Shown here: positions 1 through 5,052 of the stretch, in pieces
Position numbering within the stretch: the first letter of the stretch is position 1
Layout of the letters: every line of letters begins with the position of its first letter
Assembly: GCA_005877675.1 (NCBI GenBank)
Contig: VBNZ01000117.1
Location: forward strand, 1 to 5,052
Length of the DNA stretch: 5,052 nt
Direction: 5' to 3'
DNA from: Gammaproteobacteria bacterium
GTDB taxonomy: Bacteria > Pseudomonadota > Gammaproteobacteria > Xanthomonadales > Rhodanobacteraceae
Notes under the pieces: generated by a model
Told to the model about the DNA's origin: nothing
The model's database searches: none
Seen by the model: only the letters and a program-made list of their open reading frames with translations
Made by a program: the position numbers and the translations under genes

Positions 1-958
1 GGAATGAAGCCTCGATCGAATTGCGCGCAAGTTGCACGAGATCGGCCTTCGACAGATTCAGCCCGCGCGCGACGGCCAGATAGTTCGCGCCGACGTAGCC
101 GCCGAAGTAGGCGGGATCGTCCGAATTGATCATCACGTTCACACCGCGGTCGAGCAGGCGCTTGATATTGTGATCCTCGATGCGCGGGTAGACGCAGAGT
201 TTCACATTCGACAGCGGACACACGGTCAGCGCTACGCGCCCACGTGCCAGACGCTCGACCAGGGCGGGGTCTTCCTCGCAGCGCACGCCGTGATCGATGC
301 GCGACACCTTGAGCAGGTCGAGCGCTTCGTAAATATATTCCGGCGGGCCTTCCTCACCCGCATGCGCGACGGCGAGGAGTCCCTCTGCGCGCGCGCGCTC
401 GAATACGGCCTGGAATTTCGCAGGCGGATGGCCGCGCTCGGAAGAATCGAGGCCGACAGCGGCGATCGCGTCCTTGTACGGCAGCGCTTGTTCGAGCGTG
501 CGCATCGCATCGTCGGCGCTCAAGTGGCGCAGAAAACACAGGATCAGCCGGTGCGTGATGCCGAATTCCTTTTCGCCATCGGCGAGTGCACGGCGGATGC
601 CGCCGAGCACGGTCGCAAAGGCGATACCACGCTCGGTGTGCGTTTGCGGATCGAAGAAGATTTCCACATGCACCACCCCGTCCGCGTGCGCGCGGCGCAG
701 ATACGCCATAGTCAGGGCATGGAAGTCTGCTTCATCGCGCAACACGTCGGCGCCGGCGTAGTACAGGTCGAGAAACGATTGCAGATCGGAAAAGTTGTAC
801 GCCGCGCGCAAGGCCGCGACCGATGGATATTTCAAGGTCACGCCGTGCTTGTGCGCGAGCTCGAACGTGAGCTCCGGTTCAAGCGTACCCTCGATGTGCA
901 AATGCAGCTCGGCCTTGGGCAGGGCGCGGATAAATGCTTCGGTCACGTCGGTGTGCAT
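1..958 (-). CDS. add: Adenine deaminase (often annotated as adenosine deaminase), C-terminus cut by window edge
   Basis: Cytosolic zinc-dependent deaminase of the adenosine/adenine deaminase family, which hydrolyses the 6-amino group of the purine. The window shows 319 codons with no stop; the family is usually about 320-345 residues, so only a short C-terminal tail is missing. Visible motifs are the metal-binding HxH in ELHLHIEG (H19, H21), HAGE with metal His199 and catalytic Glu202, RIDHG with His223, TVCPLSN near 245-251, and the metal Asp in NSDDPAYFGGY (D280). Two segments favour adenine over adenosine as substrate: GLDSSERGHPP (169-179) and SDDPAYFGGY (279-288). From memory, both are typical of the yeast Aah1 and Pseudomonas Pa0148 group, whereas adenosine deaminases have LAGDE and NTDDP types at these places. 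The ATG at 958-956 gives the canonical MHTDVTEAFIRALPKAELHLH start; its ribosome site is weak (ACGGAAT). It is divergent from uraH-xdhAB, and its product hypoxanthine is the XdhAB substrate. Family is certain; adenine specificity is inferred. Confidence 0.9.
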   Translation of the reverse strand, partial: MHTDVTEAFIRALPKAELHLHIEGTLEPELTFELAHKHGVTLKYPSVAALRAAYNFSDLQSFLDLYYAGADVLRDEADFHALTMAYLRRAHADGVVHVEIFFDPQTHTERGIAFATVLGGIRRALADGEKEFGITHRLILCFLRHLSADDAMRTLEQALPYKDAIAAVGLDSSERGHPPAKFQAVFERARAEGLLAVAHAGEEGPPEYIYEALDLLKVSRIDHGVRCEEDPALVERLARGRVALTVCPLSNVKLCVYPRIEDHNIKRLLDRGVNVMINSDDPAYFGGYVGANYLAVARGLNLSKADLVQLARNSIEASF

Positions 959-998
959 GGGATTCCGTCAGGAAATGCTTGCGCTGACTCTAAATGTT

Positions 999-1016
999 TT
1001 GTACACAGTGAAACAA
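999..1016. promoter_or_regulatory. Candidate operator: imperfect dyad TTGTACACAGTGAAACAA
   Basis: The sequence has a perfect inner palindrome CAC-A-GTG (1004-1010) and outer half-sites TTGT (999-1002) and ACAA (1013-1016), with the outer arms offset by one base from the inner centre. It lies in the A/T-rich middle of the divergent gap, where a shared repressor or activator of both transcription units would bind. I do not recognise it as the consensus of a particular purine regulator. A short dyad like this can also arise by chance. Confidence 0.25.
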
Positions 1017-1051
1017 CCAATCGATAAACATTGCGGGCGGACGGCCGCCGC

Positions 1052-1060
1052 GGAAAGGGG
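1052..1060 (+). promoter_or_regulatory. Ribosome binding site of uraH
   Basis: The purine run GGAAAGGGG lies directly before the ATG at 1062, with its GGA 7 bases from the start codon. It supports 1062 over start codons further upstream in the same open frame, which would lie inside the antisense deaminase gene. Confidence 0.6.
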
Positions 1061-1061
1061 T

Positions 1062-1418
1062 ATGGGAAAACTGACGACACACGTGCTCGATACGGCCGCC
1101 GGCATTCCGGCGCGCGGTTTGAAGATCGAGCTGCACCGGATCGATGCCGGCGCCGCGCCGGCGCTGCTGGCGACGCTGAACACGAACGACGACGGTCGTG
1201 CGGCTGCGCCGCTGCTCGAAGGCAGCGCCTTGCGTACGGGGCGCTATGCGCTCACGTTTCACGTCGCCGCGTATTTCCGTGCGCGCGATGTTGCGTTGCC
1301 CGAGCCGCCCTTTCTCGATGAGGTCGTAATCCAGTTCGGCATCGCCGATGCGGACACGCATTATCACGTACCCTTGCTCGTCTCGCCGTGGAGTTACTCC
1401 ACCTATCGGGGAAGTTGA
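1062..1418 (+). CDS. uraH: 5-hydroxyisourate hydrolase (transthyretin-related protein)
   Basis: Hydrolyses 5-hydroxyisourate, the unstable product of urate oxidation, to 2-oxo-4-hydroxy-4-carboxy-5-ureidoimidazoline on the route to allantoin. The 118-residue product matches the usual length of about 110-120. It begins with the family signature LTTHVLDTAAGIPA (His7), has TNDDGR around Arg46, the HYHVPLLVSPW block at 100-110, and ends in the diagnostic YSTYRGS. These His and Arg residues and the YRGS tail form the active site at the tetramer interface in known members and distinguish the enzymes from hormone-carrying transthyretins. No signal peptide or membrane segment is present, so it should be cytosolic. 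The stop is 7 bases before the xdhA start, so the two are almost certainly co-transcribed. No urate oxidase or OHCU decarboxylase is seen in the window. The start is fixed by the ribosome site and the canonical N-terminus. Identification is firm. Confidence 0.95.
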   Translation: MGKLTTHVLDTAAGIPARGLKIELHRIDAGAAPALLATLNTNDDGRAAAPLLEGSALRTGRYALTFHVAAYFRARDVALPEPPFLDEVVIQFGIADADTHYHVPLLVSPWSYSTYRGS

Positions 1419-1425
1419 CGCGCGT

Positions 1426-2919
1426 ATGAGCGAATCAACGCCAGCCGATACGATCCGATTTGTGCTCGATGGCGAGCGCGTCGAAGTCTCCGGCGTGCCG
1501 CCGACCACGACCGTGCTCGAGTGGCTGCGCGAGCACCGCGGTCGCTGCGGTACGAAGGAAGGCTGCGCCGAAGGCGATTGCGGCGCGTGCACCGTCGTCG
1601 TCGGCGAACTCGACGCGGCGGACGGCAGTGAGCGCATGCGCTATCGCGCGATCAATTCCTGCATCCGTTTTTTGCCGACACTCGACGGCAAGGAACTCGT
1701 CACGGTCGAAAGCCTCGCCGATGGCGACACGCTGCATCCGGTGCAGCAGGCGATGGTCGACTGCCACGCCTCGCAGTGCGGCTTCTGCACGCCGGGTTTC
1801 GTGATGAGCCTGTTTGCTTTGTATCAAAGCGATGCGCTGTATCTCCAGGAAAAGCCTTCGCGCGACGAAGTCGTCGAAGCGCTCGCCGGCAATCTGTGTC
1901 GCTGCACGGGTTACCGGCCGATCATCGATGCGGGCTGCGCGATGGCCGACTACGCCAAGCCTGCACGCTGGTCGCGCGCGGACGCGCAGGCGCGCGCGCA
2001 CGCAGACGCGCTGCGCGCGATCCGACGCGATAACGCACTGCAGCTACCCGGCTTTGTGGCGCCGCGCAGCGTGGCCGAATTGGCCGCTGCGTATGAGCGC
2101 GTGCCCGCTTCGTTGCTGCTTGCGGGCGGCACCGACGTCGGCCTGTGGGTGACCAAGCATCTGCGCGACCTGCCGCCGATCATCTATCTCGGCGAAGTTG
2201 CCGAATTGCAACGCATCGACACATGCGGCGGCGCGTTGCGCATCGGCGCGGCGGTGTCGTTGACCGATGGCTGGAACGCGATCGTTGCAACGCACCCCGC
2301 GCTGGCCGAACTCGCGCAACGCTTCGCCTCGCCGCCGGTGCGCAACTCCGGCACGCTCGTCGGCAATATCGCAAACGGTTCGCCGATCGGTGATGCGATG
2401 CCCGCATTGATCGCACTCGACGCGACCGTCGAACTGCGCCGTGGCGCGACGACGCGCACGCTGCCGCTCGAAGCCTTGTATCTCGACTATATGAAGAAGG
2501 ATCTTGCACTTGGCGAATTCGTCGCTGCAGTGACGATTCCGGCCGCACGCAAAAGTCTGCGGCTTGCGAGCTATAAGCTATCCAAACGCATCGATCAGGA
2601 TATTTCGGCGGTGTGCGCGGCGTTTGCTGTCGAGATCGACGGCGATCGCGTGCGCGAGGCGCGCATTGCCTATGGTGGCATGGCCGCTATTCCGGCGCGC
2701 GCGAAACACACCGAAGCGGCTTTGCGCGATCAGCCGTGGAATGCCGCGACCGTCGAGCGCGCGTGCACCGCGCTCGCGCAGGACTTCACGCCGCTGACCG
2801 ATATGCGCGCGAGCGCGGACTACCGCCTCGCCGGCGCACAGAATTTGCTGCGGCGATTCTTGCGCGAGCATAGCGCTTCACAGCCGCTGCGCACGTTTGC
2901 AGTCGAGGTGTCGGCATGA
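1426..2919 (+). CDS. xdhA: Xanthine dehydrogenase small subunit (2Fe-2S and FAD domains)
   Basis: Electron-transfer subunit of the bacterial XdhA/XdhB xanthine dehydrogenase, passing electrons from the molybdenum centre in XdhB through two 2Fe-2S clusters to FAD and NAD+. The 497-residue product is near the usual size. The plant-type ferredoxin domain (about 9-95) has GTKEGCAEGDCGAC with cluster cysteines C47, C52, C55 and C79. The second FeS domain (about 100-175) has QCGFCTPG (C118, C121) and GNLCRCTGYRP (C158, C160), so all eight expected ligands are present. The FAD-binding domain (about 205-375) shows LLLAGGTDVGLW and RNSGTLVGNIANGSPIGD (306-323). A CO-dehydrogenase-flavoprotein C-terminal domain follows (about 378-480), including KLSKRIDQDIS. 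The ATG at 1426 is preferred to upstream starts inside uraH because the ferredoxin domain begins just after it; GGGGAAG at 1408-1414 is a plausible but distant ribosome site. The stop TGA overlaps an ATG (ATGA at 2916-2919), which normally would start the next subunit but here opens a short frame across a repeat. Confidence 0.97.
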   Translation: MSESTPADTIRFVLDGERVEVSGVPPTTTVLEWLREHRGRCGTKEGCAEGDCGACTVVVGELDAADGSERMRYRAINSCIRFLPTLDGKELVTVESLADGDTLHPVQQAMVDCHASQCGFCTPGFVMSLFALYQSDALYLQEKPSRDEVVEALAGNLCRCTGYRPIIDAGCAMADYAKPARWSRADAQARAHADALRAIRRDNALQLPGFVAPRSVAELAAAYERVPASLLLAGGTDVGLWVTKHLRDLPPIIYLGEVAELQRIDTCGGALRIGAAVSLTDGWNAIVATHPALAELAQRFASPPVRNSGTLVGNIANGSPIGDAMPALIALDATVELRRGATTRTLPLEALYLDYMKKDLALGEFVAAVTIPAARKSLRLASYKLSKRIDQDISAVCAAFAVEIDGDRVREARIAYGGMAAIPARAKHTEAALRDQPWNAATVERACTALAQDFTPLTDMRASADYRLAGAQNLLRRFLREHSASQPLRTFAVEVSA

Positions 2920-3086
2920 GCGCGCGATTTCTTTTTTCGCCATCATTCCCGCAAATGCCGGAAGCCGGTACCTTTTGCTTTTCGCGATTCAAGCAAAGCC
3001 AAAGTCGCTGGATGACCAGCCATTCGGCTGTTGAAAACCCCGCCTTCGCGGGAATGACAAGCGTAGATGTCGAGCGCATACGATGA
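2916..3086 (+). other. Short open frame (56 codons) bridging xdhA and xdhB across the repeat; doubtful gene
   Basis: The frame starts with the ATG that overlaps the xdhA stop as ATGA (2916-2919), preceded at 5 bases by a good ribosome site GAGGTG (2905-2910). It reads without a stop through the inverted-repeat element and ends at TGA 3084-3086, which overlaps the xdhB ATG as ATGA (3083-3086). The predicted peptide begins MSARFLFSPSFPQ and contains ENPAFAGMT, the usual translation of the repeat end in one frame, so most of it is repeat sequence and not a conserved protein. It has no recognisable domain. The likely reading is that the ancestral xdhB start signal now drives translation of this frame, which may deliver ribosomes to xdhB by coupling. 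Chance openness of a short frame cannot be excluded. Confidence 0.35.
2943..3057. repeat. Interspersed inverted-repeat element (REP/MITE-like) between xdhA and xdhB
   Basis: The ends are inverted copies of one 19-base unit. Left 2943-2961 is TCATTCCCGCAAATGCCGG; the reverse complement of 3039-3057 is TCATTCCCGCGAAGGCGGG. They agree at 16 of 19 positions, including the outer 10. Each end can itself fold: CCCGC-CTTC-GCGGG on the right (3039-3052), and TTCCCGC-AAAT-GCCGGAA with one mismatch on the left (2946-2963). The interior holds a further stem TTTGCTT/AAGCAAA (2974-2980 with 2991-2997) and two overlapping hairpins at 3007-3030. From memory, sequences of the form CATTCCCGCGAAGGCGGGAATCCAG are abundant dispersed repeats in Xanthomonadales and several betaproteobacteria; this looks like a diverged member. 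It carries no transposase, so it would be mobilised in trans or be a fossil. No clear target duplication is seen beyond a CA dinucleotide at each side. True element limits may extend several bases beyond those given. Confidence 0.75.
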
Positions 3087-5052
3087 ACGACCTCTCGACC
3101 GGCGCAAACATCCCGCTCGGCGCGCTGATCGGCGAACCGATCCGCCACGAGAGCGCGCATCTGCACGTCAGCGGACGCGCGCTGTATGCGGACGACGTAC
3201 CGCTGCCAGCGAACACGCTGCATGCCGCGTTCGGCATTAGCCGCATCGCGCACGGCAAGATCAAATCGATCGACTTGTCGGCAGTGCGTGCGGCGCCGGG
3301 TGTCGTCGCCGTCGTCGTCGCGGCCGATGTGCCCGGCGAAAACAATTACGGCGGCATCGTGCACGACGATCCGATCTTCGCCGACGGACTTGTACAGTAC
3401 GCAGGCCAGCCGCTGTTCGCGGTCGCAGCGACGAGTTACAACGCGGCGCGCCGCGCAGCGGCGAAGGCCAAGGTCGAGTACGACGAACTGCCCGCGATAC
3501 TGACCATCCGGGATGCGCTCGCCGCGGACAGCTACGTGATTCCGAGTCAGCTGCTCGTGCGCGGCGAAGCGCGTGCGCAACTGCCGCACGCAACGCATCG
3601 CCTGCAGGGGACGATGGAAGTCGGCGGGCAGGATCATTTCTATCTCGAGGGGCACATCGCGATCGCCCTGCCGCAGGACGATGGCGCGATGCATGTGATC
3701 TCCTCGACGCAGCATCCAAGCGAAGTGCAGCACGCGATCGCGCATGCGCTCGGCCTGCCCAATCACTCGGTCGTCGTGCAATGCCGGCGCATGGGCGGCG
3801 GCTTCGGCGGCAAGGAATCGCAGCCGGCACTGATCGCAGCCGCGGCGGCGATCCTCGCCCGCAAGACTTCGCGGCCGGTGAAACTGCGCCTCGATCGCGA
3901 CGCCGACATGCTGATCACCGGCAAGCGCCATGCTTTCATCGGCGACTACGACGTCGGCTTTGACAATGGCGGCCGCATCATCGCGCTCGCGCTGATGCTT
4001 GCGTCGAACTGCGGTTATTCGGCCGATCTGTCCGGGCCGGTAAACGACCGCGCGATCTGTCACGTCGACAACGCGTATTTCATCGAGCATCTCGAACTCG
4101 TCTCGCATCGCTGCAAGACGCACACCGTGTCGAACACGGCGTTCCGTGGCTTCGGCGGGCCGCAGGGCATGCTCGTGATCGAGCAGATCGTCGACGACAT
4201 CGCGCGCACGCTGGGGCTGGATCCGCTCGATGTGCGCCGGCGCAATTACTACGGCGCCGCACCGCGCGACGTAACGCAGTACGGCCAATACGTCGAGGAC
4301 AATATCCTCGAACCGATCAGCGATCAGCTCGAAGCGACGAGCCGTTATCGCGAGCGGCGCGCGGAAATCGCAAAGTGGAATGCCGCGAATGCGACGATCA
4401 AACGTGGCATCGCCTTCACGCCGGTCAAGTTCGGCATCTCGTTCAACGCGACCGTCTACAACCAGGCCGGCGCGCTCGTGCACATTTATACCGACGGCAG
4501 CGTGCTGCTCAATCACGGCGGCACCGAGATGGGGCAGGGCCTGTACACCAAGGTCGCGCAAGTGGTCGCGAACGAATTCGGTCTGCCGCTCGCGCGCGTG
4601 CGCACGAGCGCCACCGACACGTCGAAGGTGCCGAACACGTCGGCGACTGCGGCATCGAGCGGCGCCGATCTCAACGGCAAGGCCGCGCAGGCCGCGTGCG
4701 TGACGCTGCGCAATCGCCTCGTCGAGCACGCATGCAAAATATACAATGTCGCAGCCGAACAGGTGCGCTTCGTCAATGGCGAAGTCGAGATCGGTGTGCA
4801 ACGCATTGCGTTCGCGCAACTCGTCATGTCGGCCTATCAGGCGCGCGTTTCGCTGTCGGCGGCGGGCTACTACGCCACGCCGAAGATCCACTGGGATCGC
4901 AGCAAGCTCAACGGCCGGCCGTTTTTCTACTTCGCCTACGGCGTTGCCGTATCCGAAGTCGCGGTCGACACGCTGAGTGGCGAAACGCAGCTCACGCGCA
5001 TCGATATCCTGCACGACGTCGGCGCCTCGCTCAATCCCGCGATCGACCGCGG
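3083..5052 (+). CDS. xdhB: Xanthine dehydrogenase large subunit (molybdopterin-binding), C-terminus cut by window edge
   Basis: Catalytic subunit that binds the molybdenum cofactor and hydroxylates hypoxanthine to xanthine and xanthine to urate. The window contains 656 codons with no stop; bacterial XdhB is usually about 780-800 residues, so roughly the last sixth is missing, including the catalytic glutamate expected in the C-terminal GEPP-type motif. Visible are the N-terminal fold-entry motif GRALYADDVP (31-40), the cofactor loop GGQDHFYLEG with Gln183, GGGFGGKESQ (238-247) with substrate-contacting Glu245, TAFRGFGGPQ (352-361) with substrate-contacting Arg355, and GGTEMGQGLYTK (479-490). 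Glu245 and Arg355 correspond to bovine Glu802 and Arg880, the purine-binding pair, which supports xanthine dehydrogenase over aldehyde oxidase. Asp184 replaces the common Glu in GGQEH, a conservative change. The ATG at 3083 is the only reasonable start: a TGA in this frame at 3032-3034 precedes it and no other ATG lies between. Its own ribosome site is weak (GTCGAG, 3069-3074), so coupling to upstream translation is plausible. Confidence 0.97.
   Translation, partial: MNDLSTGANIPLGALIGEPIRHESAHLHVSGRALYADDVPLPANTLHAAFGISRIAHGKIKSIDLSAVRAAPGVVAVVVAADVPGENNYGGIVHDDPIFADGLVQYAGQPLFAVAATSYNAARRAAAKAKVEYDELPAILTIRDALAADSYVIPSQLLVRGEARAQLPHATHRLQGTMEVGGQDHFYLEGHIAIALPQDDGAMHVISSTQHPSEVQHAIAHALGLPNHSVVVQCRRMGGGFGGKESQPALIAAAAAILARKTSRPVKLRLDRDADMLITGKRHAFIGDYDVGFDNGGRIIALALMLASNCGYSADLSGPVNDRAICHVDNAYFIEHLELVSHRCKTHTVSNTAFRGFGGPQGMLVIEQIVDDIARTLGLDPLDVRRRNYYGAAPRDVTQYGQYVEDNILEPISDQLEATSRYRERRAEIAKWNAANATIKRGIAFTPVKFGISFNATVYNQAGALVHIYTDGSVLLNHGGTEMGQGLYTKVAQVVANEFGLPLARVRTSATDTSKVPNTSATAASSGADLNGKAAQAACVTLRNRLVEHACKIYNVAAEQVRFVNGEVEIGVQRIAFAQLVMSAYQARVSLSAAGYYATPKIHWDRSKLNGRPFFYFAYGVAVSEVAVDTLSGETQLTRIDILHDVGASLNPAIDR

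Larger units (their letters stand above)
959..1061. promoter_or_regulatory. Divergent intergenic control region between add and uraH
   Basis: This 103-base gap separates two genes transcribed away from each other, so it must hold, or overlap, promoters for both directions. Its centre (about 990-1027) is clearly more A/T-rich than the flanking genes, as expected for promoter DNA. No strong -35/-10 pair is visible on either strand. The best rightward candidate is TTGCGC (980-985), 17 bases, then TACACA (1003-1008), which is a poor match. A leftward candidate, TTGTTT with a 17-base spacer to TTAGAG, is equally weak. The existence of a regulatory region follows from the layout; the exact promoters are not resolved. 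Confidence 0.5.

Noticed and set aside
32..1027. A 331-codon open frame on the plus strand opposite the deaminase
   Set aside because: The minus strand encodes a clear deaminase with all metal and catalytic motifs. The plus-strand product shows no domain and is the mirror of its codon bias.
795..1061. N-terminal extension of uraH to an upstream ATG
   Set aside because: The extra residues would be antisense to the deaminase and resemble no protein family, while the ATG at 1062 has a ribosome site and gives the family's usual length.
1348..1425. N-terminal extension of xdhA to an ATG inside uraH
   Set aside because: The extension would only translate uraH in another frame. The ferredoxin domain begins directly after the ATG at 1426, as in other XdhA proteins.
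990..1637. A 215-codon minus-strand open frame across uraH and the start of xdhA
   Set aside because: It is a shadow of two well-supported plus-strand genes, with low-complexity R/S/P-rich sequence and no domain.
3039..3057. Right end hairpin of the repeat as a rho-independent terminator
   Set aside because: The CCCGC-CTTC-GCGGG stem is followed by AATGACAAGCG and not a T-run, and termination here would separate xdhA from xdhB.
2786..5014. A 742-codon open frame on the minus strand opposite xdhB
   Set aside because: It lies antisense to a gene with complete xanthine dehydrogenase motifs. In GC-rich DNA with strong third-position bias, antisense frames stay open by chance; the predicted product is rich in R, A, V and D/H with no recognisable domain.

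Overview
The window is GC-rich, gene-dense bacterial DNA with strong G/C bias at third codon positions. It carries a purine-catabolism locus. The xdh gene style and a short interspersed repeat with CATTCCCGC / GCGGGAATG ends point to a proteobacterium, most likely Gammaproteobacteria of the Xanthomonadales/Rhodanobacteraceae type. Burkholderiales is the main alternative. No marker gene is present to settle this, so the assignment is an inference.

Layout. Bases 1-958 (minus strand) hold most of an amidohydrolase-superfamily deaminase whose motifs match adenine deaminase better than true adenosine deaminase; its C-terminus lies off the left edge. Bases 959-1061 are a divergent intergenic control region. 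Reading rightward from it are uraH (5-hydroxyisourate hydrolase, 1062-1418), xdhA (xanthine dehydrogenase FeS/FAD subunit, 1426-2919) and xdhB (molybdopterin subunit, from 3083 and running off the right edge). uraH and xdhA are 7 bases apart, so the rightward genes look like one operon.

The enzymes form a pathway. Adenine is deaminated to hypoxanthine (leftward gene). Hypoxanthine is oxidised to xanthine and then urate (XdhAB). 5-Hydroxyisourate, made from urate by an oxidase not seen here, is hydrolysed by UraH. The divergent layout would allow one control region to serve both sides.

The one unusual place is the xdhA-xdhB junction (2916-3086). These genes usually abut or overlap closely, but here 163 bases separate them, and a roughly 115-bp inverted-repeat element occupies most of that gap. 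A 56-codon frame crosses the element. It starts in an ATGA overlap with the xdhA stop and ends in an ATGA overlap with the xdhB start, so an unbroken chain of stop-start overlaps runs through the insertion. I see no sign of a wholly new system; the rest is ordinary purine catabolism. I saw no tRNA, rRNA, CRISPR array, transposase or convincing terminator.
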